NCBI RefSeq assembly: GCF_900169305.1
Contig: NZ_FWDP01000003.1
Location: 351,014-415,013 of the forward strand
Reading direction: 5' to 3'
DNA length: 64,000 nucleotides
Source: Marinilactibacillus piezotolerans
GTDB taxonomy: Bacteria; Bacillota; Bacilli; Lactobacillales; Carnobacteriaceae_A
Each line of letters opens with the position of its first letter. Within the stretch, counting starts at the first letter, position 1. Under the pieces are notes generated by a model. It was not told the DNA's origin, did no database searches, and saw only the letters and a program-made list of their open reading frames with translations. Shown here in pieces: positions 1 to 9,344 of the stretch. The position numbers were made by a program, and so were the translations under genes.

Positions 1-306
1 AATATTATCTGAGGAATACCTAAATCCTTTGTGATGGATAACCGTGCACCCTTTTGGTAAGAGAAGAGAAGCTAGACCATAATCTTGAGTAATGATGAGA
101 TCTCCGGGCTTTGCCAGCTGCACGATTTTAAAATCAGCAGCGTCTGCACCCTGCTCAACGTAAACCGTCTGGACAAAATCGGGATAATCCTGCAGTGAAA
201 AATGAGCGATACTGGAGACTAAAACAACCGGTAGATCTTTTCCATCTGCTTCTTCAATGACAATATCTTTTACTGGACTTGCATCGGCGTCAATGAGGAT
301 CTGCAT
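1..306 (-). CDS. YaiI/YqxD family (UPF0178, DUF188) protein, partial
   Basis: The first 102 codons of a leftward gene are present; the C-terminus lies outside the window. The translation begins MQILIDADASPVKD and continues with conserved blocks around 'VVLVSSIAHFS', 'VEQGADAAD' and 'DLIITQDYGLA', which are typical of the PIN-like YaiI/YqxD family. The acidic residues of the DADA motif and of 'TQDYGLA' are the likely metal-site residues of the fold. An AAAGGA ribosome binding site precedes the ATG at a normal distance. The biochemical function of the family is not established; a nuclease-like role is only suggested by the PIN-like fold. The gene diverges from the HD hydrolase at 427. Confidence 0.85.
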   Translation of the reverse strand, partial: MQILIDADASPVKDIVIEEADGKDLPVVLVSSIAHFSLQDYPDFVQTVYVEQGADAADFKIVQLAKPGDLIITQDYGLASLLLPKGCTVIHHKGFRYSSDNI

Positions 307-426
307 AGTTTTTAATCCTTTCTTGGTACTTCAGCTTAACCAGCTGAAATAAGATAATGAGTAACCGTAGTTTATCATAAATGTATGATAAACTGAAAAG
401 AACGAAAAGGAAAGCAGGCGATAGCA

Positions 427-1074
427 GTGAATGAAGAAATCATTATGAGTACGGCCGAAATGGTCCGTTCAAAGTTGGCGGGAGAGGGATCTGGGCATGA
501 CTGGTTCCATATCGAGCGGGTCTGGAGAAACGCCATCAAAATCGGTCGCGCTGAAAAAGCAGATATGTTTATCGTCCAGCTTGCGGCCTTGCTGCATGAT
601 CTGGCAGACGATAAAGTGGTTCTGGATGAAGAGACCGGTCTTTCTGAAATCAATTACTGGCTTGAAGGAGAAGGTGTTCCGCCAAATGTCATTGAACCAG
701 TACTGGAGATTATTCAAACCATTTCCTTTAAAGGCGGAACAGGAAAGATATTAGGATCTTTAGAAGCCAAAGTCGTACAGGATGCAGACCGTTTGGATGC
801 AATTGGTGCGATCGGGATTGCCAGAGCTTTTACCTATGCGGGAAGTGTCGGGCAGCCGATTTTCGATCCGCAGTACGAAGTGAGAGAAAAAATGACAAAA
901 GAAGATTATCGCAATGGCAAAACCAGCTCTATCCATCACTTTTATGAAAAATTATTAAAACTAAAAGATTTGATGAACACGGAAACCGCCATCCAAATGG
1001 CTGAAGAACGCCATCAGTTTATGGAGCAGTTCTTAGAACAATTTTTCAAAGAATACACAGTAGACGAAGAATAA
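427..1074 (+). CDS. HD superfamily phosphohydrolase (YedJ-like)
   Basis: A 215-residue soluble protein with a metal-binding HD signature: an early His in 'GHDWFHIERV' (about residues 23-32), the His-Asp pair in 'ALLHDLADDK' (H57-D58) and a later Asp in 'VVQDADRLDAIGAIGIARAF'. This spacing matches the YedJ/YpgQ branch of HD phosphohydrolases, some of which hydrolyse nucleoside triphosphates or pyrophosphate-containing substrates; the substrate here cannot be told. The start is a GTG at 427 preceded by AAGGAAAG; an in-frame ATG at 445 is an alternative. The gene is monocistronic and ends in a bidirectional hairpin. Confidence 0.85.
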   Translation: MNEEIIMSTAEMVRSKLAGEGSGHDWFHIERVWRNAIKIGRAEKADMFIVQLAALLHDLADDKVVLDEETGLSEINYWLEGEGVPPNVIEPVLEIIQTISFKGGTGKILGSLEAKVVQDADRLDAIGAIGIARAFTYAGSVGQPIFDPQYEVREKMTKEDYRNGKTSSIHHFYEKLLKLKDLMNTETAIQMAEERHQFMEQFLEQFFKEYTVDEE

Positions 1075-1078
1075 AAAG

Positions 1079-1128
1079 ACCGGAAGCGGGCTGTTCCTTC
1101 TATAATAGAAGACGAGTCTGTTTCCGGT
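1079..1128. terminator. Bidirectional intrinsic terminator
   Basis: ACCGGAA at 1079-1085 pairs with TTCCGGT at 1122-1128, and an inner perfect hairpin (CTTCTA/TAGAAG) fills the loop. A run of A lies on the left and a T-rich stretch on the right, so it can serve both the HD hydrolase and the convergent CPBP protease gene. Confidence 0.65.
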
Positions 1129-1138
1129 TTAATTATTT

Positions 1139-2089
1139 TTAAAAATCGTCAAAGTCATCAAAATGCTGATCTTTTTGCTGAATTGTTTCATATGAAACGT
1201 CTGCCAAGTGACGCTTCTCCAGGTTATAACGGTAAGGTGCCTGCTCTTGACGGATGCCTTTCCCATAGCGAACCAGTCCGATCAGTAAGACAACCAGCAG
1301 AACGACGAATACTACAGTATATAGGGTGAAATCATCCAAGGTTGACTGTGAAGGGTAAACCATTTCTAAGATTTCACTCTCGCTGAGGTTGGGACTAAAC
1401 AGACTAGGTACTATGATCAGAAAATTGTATAAAATATGCGTAATAATCGGATAAATGATTTTCTTCGTTTTGATGTAGATAAGCGAACAGAGAAGTCCGA
1501 GCAGCAGTTGAGGAATCAGCAAAGATCCTAAATGAATCATCATAAAGACGATTGAACTGAAGATAATCCCTTTGACGTTTCCATATTTTGCTGCCCACTT
1601 ATTCAATAGGAATCCTCTGAAAGTCAATTCTTCTACAATCGGAGCTGCTATCACAGCGATAGGCAATAGATATAAAGAAGACGTTGCCGATTCATCAGCC
1701 AATCCAGGTATAAAACCAAAAAACAGTACCAGTTCATAATATAATGGTTGACTGAAATAAGCTAAACGCAAAACGACATAGAGAAACAGAGAGCCGCATA
1801 CGGCAGTGATCACGGTTAAGAGTAAAATAGGATACAGTGCTTTTTTATCCAGGTTCCCTCTATCGGTGATTGCCAGCAGAGAAAAGTTCTGTTTATGGAT
1901 TTGACTGATCGTAATCTTGTATATCAGAAAATAAAGAACCAGTGATCCGACCATATTCAAGAAGTCGAAATATTGGTACTGGAAGGCTACAAGCAGAATG
2001 CTGGTTACGATGACTATGCCGATTGAAGCAAGAATGACTCTCCAGAGAACGGACCAGATCTTGGCTTTAGAGAAGTGTTGTTCATACAT
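1139..2089 (-). CDS. CPBP family intramembrane metalloprotease
   Basis: A 316-residue polytopic membrane protein with the CPBP/Abi (CAAX protease) signature: motif 1 'EELTFRG' with E153, E154 and R158, motif 2 with H186 in 'MIHLGS', and motif 3 with H218 and N222 in 'THILYNF'. These Glu and His residues form the glutamate-type metal-independent or metal-dependent active site described for Rce1-like proteins. About eight hydrophobic segments are visible, and a short acidic cytoplasmic tail ends the protein. In Lactobacillales such proteins occur near bacteriocin immunity loci, but no bacteriocin gene is visible here, so the physiological substrate is unknown. Confidence 0.9.
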   Translation of the reverse strand: MYEQHFSKAKIWSVLWRVILASIGIVIVTSILLVAFQYQYFDFLNMVGSLVLYFLIYKITISQIHKQNFSLLAITDRGNLDKKALYPILLLTVITAVCGSLFLYVVLRLAYFSQPLYYELVLFFGFIPGLADESATSSLYLLPIAVIAAPIVEELTFRGFLLNKWAAKYGNVKGIIFSSIVFMMIHLGSLLIPQLLLGLLCSLIYIKTKKIIYPIITHILYNFLIIVPSLFSPNLSESEILEMVYPSQSTLDDFTLYTVVFVVLLVVLLIGLVRYGKGIRQEQAPYRYNLEKRHLADVSYETIQQKDQHFDDFDDF

Positions 2090-2268
2090 CTATATAAGGG
2101 CTCCTTTTTTGATTGAAGTGAGGGCGTTAAAAAGTTTATTTTATACTAATCAATGTACCATAGTTTGCAAAAGAACTGTATAAAAATGTATAGAGAGTTC
2201 AGAGAACTTTGTCGCTGAAGATCAGGTTGTGATAATATAGTCTTAGCCACAATAATGGAGGTACATAA

Positions 2269-3060
2269 ATGGAACCGATTTTAGAATTGCGCGAAGTTAG
2301 AAAGTCTTTTGGGGGAAATACTGTCTTAAAAGGAGTCAACTTTTCTGTTCATCCAGGGGAAATTATTGGATACATAGGTCCGAACGGTGCCGGAAAAAGT
2401 ACGACCGTCAAAATCATTTTAGGTATGCTGCAGCAGGATGCCGGAGAAATTCTGTTGTTTGGAAAGCCGATTACCAGCAGTGATGATACATATAAGGCGA
2501 AAATCGGCTATGTTCCGGAAAATGCAGAGCTGTATGAAACATTATCTGCAGAAGAATATTTGTTGTTTGTCGGCCGATTATACGGGCTGGAAGAAGAAGT
2601 TGTACGTCAGAAAAGCTTGGAAATGATGCGAATATTGGGGATCGAATCGGCTTTTAAAAACCGTCTGTCTTCTTTTTCAAAAGGAATGCGGCAAAAAGTA
2701 CTGATTATTTCCAGTTTATTGCACAATCCGGATATTCTTTTCTGGGATGAACCGCTGAATGGACTAGATGCCAATAGTGTGCAGATCATTAAAGAAATCC
2801 TGATTGCATTAAAAGAAGATGGAAAAACTATTTTTTACTCTTCTCATATTATGGATACAGTGGAAAAGCTGAGTGATCGAATCATGATCTTGAATGAGGG
2901 TACAGTCGTGGCGGATGGACCATTTGAGGCGCTTCAGCAAGAAGCGGACGGAACACTGGAGCAGTTGTTCAATCAACTGACGGGATTCAATGAGCACGCT
3001 GAATTAGCGCAATCCTTCATGTCAGCGCTGAAAGGAGGAACGACCGCTTATGATGCGTAA
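2269..3060 (+). CDS. ABC transporter ATP-binding protein
   Basis: A 263-residue nucleotide-binding subunit with Walker A GPNGAGKST at residues 37-45, a signature segment FSKGMRQK at about 136-143 (a degenerate LSGGQ), Walker B ending in WDEP (D160, E161) and the H-loop His193. Such degenerate signatures are common in Firmicute two-gene ABC exporters. GGAGG precedes the ATG at an ideal distance. The gene overlaps the following permease by 11 bp, so the two subunits are translationally coupled and form one exporter of unknown cargo. Confidence 0.92.
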   Translation: MEPILELREVRKSFGGNTVLKGVNFSVHPGEIIGYIGPNGAGKSTTVKIILGMLQQDAGEILLFGKPITSSDDTYKAKIGYVPENAELYETLSAEEYLLFVGRLYGLEEEVVRQKSLEMMRILGIESAFKNRLSSFSKGMRQKVLIISSLLHNPDILFWDEPLNGLDANSVQIIKEILIALKEDGKTIFYSSHIMDTVEKLSDRIMILNEGTVVADGPFEALQQEADGTLEQLFNQLTGFNEHAELAQSFMSALKGGTTAYDA

Positions 3061-4732
3061 CCTGTTTGGCTCTGATCAAAAAAAGCAGGAGTCTTTCTTC
3101 GGTAAAGCGTTGAATGTGTTAGAGCCGATGTATAGATTTTTTAGTGTCGACTTTCCGATTATGAAGCTGATCGTTGAGACTAAAATGACGATGGACAGTC
3201 GACAGGAGAATCCGATCGCTAATACTTGGAACAATAAAAAAAGGGATGAAGACAAGAATCCTTTCTTCCAGTCTCTTTGGGTATATGCTCTGATCAGTAT
3301 GCTCTTACTGTTTTTATTCTCAATCGATAATATTTTATTTCAATATACGGCGTTCTTTAGTTACGTTTTTATCATGCTGTTTTCAACGCTGATCGCAAAT
3401 TTTTCGAGTATTCTTCTGAATACCAAAGATCAGGTATTGATTGGAACAAAACCGGTCTCGTCTAGAACTTTGAGTGCCGCAAAAGCTACACACGTATTTA
3501 TTTATCTGATTTCATTTACTGTAGCGATTGCAGGACCTATGATTGCAGCGAGCTTTTTCTTTCATGGATTCATGATAGGGTTGATGGCCATTATTCTAAC
3601 AATTGTTGCTGCTGTGTGGTGCTTGCTGTTGACCATTATTACCTACGCGACTGTGCTGAAACGGTTCAATGGCGAACGTCTGAAAAATATTATTGCCTAC
3701 AGTCAGATTGGTATTTCGGTTTTTACCATTGTCGGTTATCAGATTATGAATCAAGTGATACAAGTGGTTGATCCGTCAACCTTAGCGATTGAATTAAATC
3801 TGCAGTGGTGGCATGCGATTGTTTTCCCGCTTTGGTTTGTAGCTCCTTTTGGTATTCTGCAACAAGGCTGGTCAGTGACCTATGGTGTCTATGTTGCGCT
3901 GCTGGTGATTGGAACGATCAGTATTGTGCTGCTTTACCGATTGAATAATGACAAAATCGAATTGAATCTGCAAAAAATGGAAAGTGGAGAGGCAGATGAA
4001 GATAAGCGCTCCTGGTATGAAACGGCGACAGGGAATCTGGTCTGCTGGAATGCTCAGGAAAAAGGGTACTACCATTTTGTCTGGCAGCTGACTAAGCATG
4101 AACGAGAGTTTAAGACGCGCCTATATCCCTCTCTAGCCAGTATTCTGGTGTTTCCCTTCGTATTCATGATCAGTTCCCTCAGATTGGCGGAAGCTGGACT
4201 TGAGTCGTCTGGGCTTTTAATTTACATGCCTTATTTTACAATGATGATTATTCCGATGCTGTCAACGACTTTGCGTTATTCCAAGAACTATAAAGGAAGA
4301 TGGGTTTTTGGGATCAGCTCTAATGCAGATGCACATTTCTTCTTTCAGGGAGTGATCAAAGCGATGACGATGAAGCTGATTTTTCCCCTTTACATGCTAT
4401 TGTCGATCATTGTTTTAGTGATAGCCGGCTGGGAGCTGGCTGTCCCTCTGCTCAATGGGTTTTTCTTGATTATCATTTTGTTCTGTATAGAAGTTAGGAG
4501 AACGTTAAAGACCTATCCATTTTCTAAACAATATGATGCTTCAGAAGCGAACCAGGGATGTATGGCTACGATGATTTTCTTTGCAATTATCATGATTGCA
4601 GCAATCATTATGTACCTAGTCCAAACATTTATTCCTTTTGGATCCATCGTAGCTTTGGTTATTTTGGTAACAGCTGCAGGCTGGTTTTTAACAAAAGGGT
4701 TTAAGTCAGTAATACTAACTCAACAATATTAA
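3050..4732 (+). CDS. ABC transporter permease (large, about 10-12 TM)
   Basis: A 560-residue integral membrane protein starting within the last codons of the ATPase gene. It has a hydrophilic N-terminal segment of about 70 residues followed by hydrophobic blocks interrupted by a charged central loop (about residues 300-360), then further transmembrane segments. This architecture is that of the large single-chain permeases partnered with one ATPase in Firmicutes. No solute-specific motif is recognised. AGGAGG lies 11 bases before two consecutive ATG codons (3050 and 3053), so either may be used. An intrinsic terminator follows directly. Confidence 0.85.
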   Translation: MMRNLFGSDQKKQESFFGKALNVLEPMYRFFSVDFPIMKLIVETKMTMDSRQENPIANTWNNKKRDEDKNPFFQSLWVYALISMLLLFLFSIDNILFQYTAFFSYVFIMLFSTLIANFSSILLNTKDQVLIGTKPVSSRTLSAAKATHVFIYLISFTVAIAGPMIAASFFFHGFMIGLMAIILTIVAAVWCLLLTIITYATVLKRFNGERLKNIIAYSQIGISVFTIVGYQIMNQVIQVVDPSTLAIELNLQWWHAIVFPLWFVAPFGILQQGWSVTYGVYVALLVIGTISIVLLYRLNNDKIELNLQKMESGEADEDKRSWYETATGNLVCWNAQEKGYYHFVWQLTKHEREFKTRLYPSLASILVFPFVFMISSLRLAEAGLESSGLLIYMPYFTMMIIPMLSTTLRYSKNYKGRWVFGISSNADAHFFFQGVIKAMTMKLIFPLYMLLSIIVLVIAGWELAVPLLNGFFLIIILFCIEVRRTLKTYPFSKQYDASEANQGCMATMIFFAIIMIAAIIMYLVQTFIPFGSIVALVILVTAAGWFLTKGFKSVILTQQY

Positions 4733-4743
4733 TTAAAAAAGAA

Positions 4744-4788
4744 GAACAGGGAGACTCGTCAAGAAGACCGAGTTTCTCTGTTCTTTTT
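4744..4788. terminator. Terminator between convergent ABC and TgpA-like genes
   Basis: A long imperfect hairpin (GAACAGGGAGACTCG with CGAGTTTCTCTGTTC) is followed by TTTTTT. The stop codon of the leftward transglutaminase-like gene lies in its loop, so the 3' end of that gene is part of the hairpin. Confidence 0.75.
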
Positions 4789-7158
4789 TAATCTATCAAA
4801 ATGACTAGCAGATAGGTGCTGCTGATAAATCTGCAATGTTGCAAGCAGTATTTCTTTTTGATGAGGAGCAGGAAGATGAGTATTCTTATTTCTTCCATAG
4901 AAGCATTCATCAGCCAATGCTCCAAAGCTCTCTAACGTACTTGATTGAGACGGCGAGTGAATGTTCCACTGCTGAAGATAGCTTTGGACCGTCTGATCGG
5001 CAGCTCTTTTTCTTTTGAATTCAAATAATCTTAAAATCCAGGATACAGCTCTTGTTAATGAAAGCTTGTTATACTGGAGCATTTTTTTAAGGATCCAACC
5101 AGCTGCATAGAGTGGAACTGAGAAAAAGACTAATGCGGCTATCAGCAAGATCAGTCCAGCTGCAAGCAGAATAGGAACTGAACGACCGGTTGTTTCTTCC
5201 GGAGAATCTGCTGAAGCAGACTTTTCTTGTGCTGCTGTCTCTTCTTGTGCTTCCGGTTCTTCGGGCTCCGGAGCTTCTTCTGTCTCTGGTTCTGGAGCTT
5301 CCGGTTCTGGAGGTGGCGCTTCTGCTTCTGCAGCATTCTGTGTATCCCGCTGTTCTGCAGCGAAGCGTTCGTCTTCCGGAGAGGCATCTTCCTCTGTTTG
5401 AGTCACTGGACTGGCAAAAGTCGGACTCGGCTCGAACGGGACCCAACCTGCGCTTGGGAAGTAGACTTCTACCCAAGAATGCGCATTTGAATTTGAAATT
5501 TGGTAATAAGATTCCCCCTGACTGTTCGTTTGCTGACTTCCGGGTGTGAATCCTTTTGCCCAACGCGCCGGGATACCTACAGAACGCAGCATCATAGTCA
5601 TGGCAGTTGAGAAATTATCACAGTATCCTACTAACGTATCGAATAAAAAATATTCGACATAATCTCTGCCAGGTGGTGTCTGAGCTGCATCTTCCATACT
5701 ATAGCGGTATCTGCCTTCTGACTTTAAATAAGACTCGATTGCACGGACCATTTCATATTCACTTTCCATCCCCGCTGTCAGTTCATTAGCAAGATCAACC
5801 ACTCTCTGCGGAAAATCATCCGGTCGTTGAAGCTCTTCCGGAATAAACTGTCTCAGTTGATCTTCAAGCGGGAGTTCAGGATTATAGGATTCACCTTCCT
5901 GGCTGCCGAACTGACCTAAAAATTCTTTTCGCCAGCCGTCATCTTGTTTAAGAAGTGCTTCGTCCAATCGCCCTGGATAAGACGAGTCATAGCTGACCGT
6001 ATATGTTGACAGATCAGCTGGGCTTTCAGTAAATAAATGATGTTCAGTATAACGATTGACGCTTAACGAATAATCGGTTAGGGAATCATCAATGTTCAGT
6101 TCACTCCATCCATAAGGTAATGCCAAGTACTCAAGAGGCGTCTCCCAAACCAGCGTTGCAGTCGCATTTTCTGCTTGAGGATCAGGAGAGGCATTATAAG
6201 CGGCAGACAGATAAGGAGAAAGCATCTCTTCATATTGACCAGGACTATCACTGTTCCAGCCAGTGCCTATATATATTCGACGATGGAGCACTTTCCAGTA
6301 ATGCGGTTCATCTGTATAAGCTTTGAATACACGGGTATAGTCATTTTGAAGCGGACCGCCCAATCGTTCATCGTTGGTACTCATACCGGTTCTTTTAAAC
6401 CTGGAACGGGGCGACTGATCATTGACCCAGTCAAAAAAACCTTCTCTATCCAAAGTTTGCTGATATCCGGAGGAAGTCGTTTCAATCCAGCTTTGAACAG
6501 GTTTCAGGCGCTCAAGACTGAAATAAGCAACCAGCACAACAGCAACCGTCAGCAACGTTGTCAGTATGCTGGACTTGAAAAAATGGCGATAGCCCATTTG
6601 CTCACTGACACGAGCCAATCCGATGAACAGCAGACCGAAGCCGATAGCAGATACGGTATACGGTAAAATAGCATAGCCTGTAAATGTATGAATCAGCAAT
6701 AAATAACCAAACACAATCAGAAAAGAAGGGGATGTTATTTTTTGGTAAAGACCGGAATAGGTGACTAAGATGATCAGCAGCAGCAGTGCCAAACTGATTA
6801 AATGGACAGGAATAGCAACCGTGGATCCAGCGACCAAGGAAGTCCATTCTTGCTGTCCTTCCTGAACAAAAGCATCGAACCATCCTGAAAGGTTATTTTG
6901 TATACGTAATGATGGAAAAGAAAAGTAATAAAAGATGAATAACGCTAATCCTTCAAATAAAAAGTACAGCCAACGTTTTTTTATAACGGCTGCAACAAGT
7001 TGTGTCACAACAAAGAATCCAGCAAATGAATAAAAACCGGGCAATTCGTTGATTTCAAGAAACAGATACAGGACAGGTAAAACCAGCAAGCTGTGGACGA
7101 TTCCTAGAAGAAGTGTCCGGCTGAAATTAAAAAAAGAACGATTGAGATTAAACTGCAT
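4759..7158 (-). CDS. TgpA-like membrane protein with transglutaminase domain
   Basis: A 799-residue protein with about seven N-terminal transmembrane segments (residues 13-215), an extracellular DUF3488-type region, and a transglutaminase-like core: C513 in 'LVGYCDNFSTAM', H560 in 'SNAHSWVEVYF' and E576 in 'WVPFEPSPTF' at the third catalytic position. A Pro/Glu-rich linker of about 70 residues (roughly 590-660) leads to a last transmembrane helix (about 670-690) and a cytoplasmic tail. It overlaps the DUF58 gene and is the third gene of a moxR-DUF58-tgpA operon. Such proteins are thought to act on cell-surface protein or peptide bonds; the exact reaction is unproven. Confidence 0.9.
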   Translation of the reverse strand: MQFNLNRSFFNFSRTLLLGIVHSLLVLPVLYLFLEINELPGFYSFAGFFVVTQLVAAVIKKRWLYFLFEGLALFIFYYFSFPSLRIQNNLSGWFDAFVQEGQQEWTSLVAGSTVAIPVHLISLALLLLIILVTYSGLYQKITSPSFLIVFGYLLLIHTFTGYAILPYTVSAIGFGLLFIGLARVSEQMGYRHFFKSSILTTLLTVAVVLVAYFSLERLKPVQSWIETTSSGYQQTLDREGFFDWVNDQSPRSRFKRTGMSTNDERLGGPLQNDYTRVFKAYTDEPHYWKVLHRRIYIGTGWNSDSPGQYEEMLSPYLSAAYNASPDPQAENATATLVWETPLEYLALPYGWSELNIDDSLTDYSLSVNRYTEHHLFTESPADLSTYTVSYDSSYPGRLDEALLKQDDGWRKEFLGQFGSQEGESYNPELPLEDQLRQFIPEELQRPDDFPQRVVDLANELTAGMESEYEMVRAIESYLKSEGRYRYSMEDAAQTPPGRDYVEYFLFDTLVGYCDNFSTAMTMMLRSVGIPARWAKGFTPGSQQTNSQGESYYQISNSNAHSWVEVYFPSAGWVPFEPSPTFASPVTQTEEDASPEDERFAAEQRDTQNAAEAEAPPPEPEAPEPETEEAPEPEEPEAQEETAAQEKSASADSPEETTGRSVPILLAAGLILLIAALVFFSVPLYAAGWILKKMLQYNKLSLTRAVSWILRLFEFKRKRAADQTVQSYLQQWNIHSPSQSSTLESFGALADECFYGRNKNTHLPAPHQKEILLATLQIYQQHLSASHFDRLKKNRETRSS

Positions 7159-8188
7159 AGGCCTTCTCTCCTTCGGCTGCAGGTAAATGGTCTTCTGTTA
7201 AAGGGATAATCGTAGTCGAGTTATTCAGCAGATCAGAAATAGCGTCGGTTTTTGGACAGATGATTAGAATCGTTTCTGAAGTCAGCAAACGACTATTGAT
7301 CTGTTCAGCTAACAAATGCTTTTCTGAACAAGGCTGAATTGATAAGAAATCCTGATGAGTTTGCTTCACCTTGATTTCGCCATTGAATGACCCGCATAAA
7401 TTCAAAGTGACAGGGTGGGTGGCGGACAACTCCTGATATAGACTATAAGCCAGACTCAGCAACGATTCAAAATTCGGTGAATCTATGCCGGCAAAATAAA
7501 GACTAAGCGGCTTTTGTTCTTCTTTCTCATACTCTTTGATCATCCAGTTATCGCGTTTTAAGCTTGATTTCCAATCGATGTGGCTAAGGGAATCTCTAGA
7601 TTGATATTTTCGAATTTCTTTGACCTGATACTCATGCTGAGTAGCGAACCGTCGATTGGTCAATCCCAGCTGTCTGTTGTGCATCAAGCCATGAATCGCA
7701 GATTTAGACAATCCTTTCGGATAAACATCTAAATCAACCGGCAGCGAATGCATTGATCGATGGTTAAAAATCCCCAGTAGTCCAGATCCTTTGAGTTCCA
7801 CTTTTAATTTATCGTGATGACCTCTAGGTAACTTCAAATCTGGATAGTGTACAGAGAGTTTACGCTTAAAGTATGCAGAAACTTGCTGACTATACGGCTC
7901 TCCTTCACTCAGTAAAGTGACTTGAATAACAGGAACCAGAAACAATAAACGAAAGCGGCGCACGACATTGAATAATAAAGAAATGGTACCGTCAGAATGC
8001 ATTTCTGTCTTGATTCGCTTAAAGACTGCATGAAAGCGGGCAGACAGAAAGGCTGCAGCCAGTACAAAAGTAAAGGCGTAAAAAGCAAACCAAGTGACTG
8101 TAGAAGGGAATGTGAGTGTATAGAGAACGACTAATGCATAAATCAGTAGAAAAGATACAGCATGTTTGTTGGGCAAATAAGCTCTCAT
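7148..8188 (-). CDS. DUF58 domain-containing protein
   Basis: A 346-residue protein with two N-terminal transmembrane helices and the hallmark DUF58 segment 'SLSHIDWKSSLKRDNWMIKE' around residues 200-220. The C-terminal part resembles a degenerate von Willebrand A-like fold. It overlaps both neighbours by a few bases (moxR upstream, TgpA-like downstream), indicating translational coupling. DUF58 proteins regularly accompany MoxR ATPases and transglutaminase-like membrane proteins; a scaffold role between the ATPase and the membrane enzyme is the usual inference. Confidence 0.9.
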   Translation of the reverse strand: MRAYLPNKHAVSFLLIYALVVLYTLTFPSTVTWFAFYAFTFVLAAAFLSARFHAVFKRIKTEMHSDGTISLLFNVVRRFRLLFLVPVIQVTLLSEGEPYSQQVSAYFKRKLSVHYPDLKLPRGHHDKLKVELKGSGLLGIFNHRSMHSLPVDLDVYPKGLSKSAIHGLMHNRQLGLTNRRFATQHEYQVKEIRKYQSRDSLSHIDWKSSLKRDNWMIKEYEKEEQKPLSLYFAGIDSPNFESLLSLAYSLYQELSATHPVTLNLCGSFNGEIKVKQTHQDFLSIQPCSEKHLLAEQINSRLLTSETILIICPKTDAISDLLNNSTTIIPLTEDHLPAAEGEKAYAV

Positions 8189-9150
8189 TGTGCACGTCCG
8201 CTTCTTACAGGTACAGGGACTTGGCTGATCAATTGATCAATAAAGGCATCTTTCTCTTTTGTACTTAAGCTGTTTTCCATCAGCAGGCGATGTCGATACA
8301 GCGGCTTGATAATCGACAAAATATCTTGAGGAGTAACGTAATCACGCCCATTTAAATAGGCTTGTGCACGAGCAGCTGATAAAGAGTACTGAACACCGCG
8401 CGGACTGATTCCTAATCGGACTTCAGGATGTTGACGTGTCCGGTCAGCCAGCAGGACGATATATTCTAATAAATCACGATTTACATGAATGCTTTGAACC
8501 ACAGCTTTTGCAGTTTTAAATTCGGCTAAGGACAAAACAGGTGTTAAAGAGTCGATGGCTTCTAATTGATCAGTTGATTCCAGCATACGAATTTCTTGTT
8601 CATTGTCTGGATAGCCAAGAGATAACTGAAATAAGAAACGGTCGAGTTGGGCTTCGGGTAAAGGATAGGTTCCTTCATAATCAATAGGATTTTGAGTCGC
8701 TAATACGAAAAAGGAATCAGGAAGCAAATGAGTCTTTCCGTCTAAAGTAACTTGGCGTTCGGACATGGCTTCCAGCATAGCTGCCTGCGTTCTGGGAGAA
8801 GTCCGATTGATTTCATCAGCAAGAATGATCTGGTTGAAAATAGGACCAGACCTAAATTCAAATTGATCATGATGCAGACTGGGTACAGAAAAACCGATAA
8901 TATCAGAGGGGATCAAGTCGGGTGTAAATTGAATACGAGAAAAGTCTGCTTTTAAGCTTTTAGCAATGGTCTTGATCAACATCGTTTTTCCAACTCCGGG
9001 AATATCTTCAAATAAGACATGACCGCCCGCCAGCATAGCAATCAGTGTCATTCTAGTTACCTCTTTTTTCCCAATAACGATCTGATCGACAGAATCAATT
9101 AAAGTGTGTAATTGTTGAATCGTCTGTTGTGTTTGTTCAGAAAAAGTCAC
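8185..9150 (-). CDS. MoxR family AAA+ ATPase
   Basis: A 321-residue cytoplasmic ATPase with Walker A GVGKT (residues 52-56), Walker B ending in ILADEINR (D112, E113), an arginine-finger region in 'LPEAQLDRF', and a C-terminal lid domain with 'RLGISPRGVQYSLSAARAQA'. This is the MRP branch of the MoxR family, a chaperone-like ATPase. The start is GTG at 9150, with AGGAGG about nine bases upstream. It is the promoter-proximal gene of the operon with DUF58 and TgpA-like genes and overlaps the next gene by 4 bp. Confidence 0.92.
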   Translation of the reverse strand: MTFSEQTQQTIQQLHTLIDSVDQIVIGKKEVTRMTLIAMLAGGHVLFEDIPGVGKTMLIKTIAKSLKADFSRIQFTPDLIPSDIIGFSVPSLHHDQFEFRSGPIFNQIILADEINRTSPRTQAAMLEAMSERQVTLDGKTHLLPDSFFVLATQNPIDYEGTYPLPEAQLDRFLFQLSLGYPDNEQEIRMLESTDQLEAIDSLTPVLSLAEFKTAKAVVQSIHVNRDLLEYIVLLADRTRQHPEVRLGISPRGVQYSLSAARAQAYLNGRDYVTPQDILSIIKPLYRHRLLMENSLSTKEKDAFIDQLISQVPVPVRSGRAQ

Positions 9151-9291
9151 TATCCGGTTCCTCCTGCAATCTGCAATTTATCTCTTTGATTAAATAAGTT
9201 TATATTATTGTAATCATAATGTTCACTGAATACAACGACATCAGTAAGGTTGTAGAAAAAATTACACGATTAATACACTTTTGAATGAAAA

Positions 9292-9328
9292 AAGAGGTAG
9301 AAACTCAACAGTGAGCGTTCTACCTCTT
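9292..9328 (-). terminator. Terminator of the glycosyltransferase operon
   Basis: On the minus strand an 11-bp stem (AAGAGGTAGAA paired with TTCTACCTCTT) is followed by TTTTTT. It lies directly after the stop of the leftward glycosyltransferase gene that ends at 9345. Confidence 0.8.
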
Positions 9329-9344
9329 ATCCAACTATTAACGG

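Noticed and set aside
5087..5563. Long open frames on both strands over the transglutaminase-like gene
   Set aside because: They overlap the Pro/Glu/Ala-rich linker, whose codon bias keeps other frames open; no ribosome binding site or family similarity.
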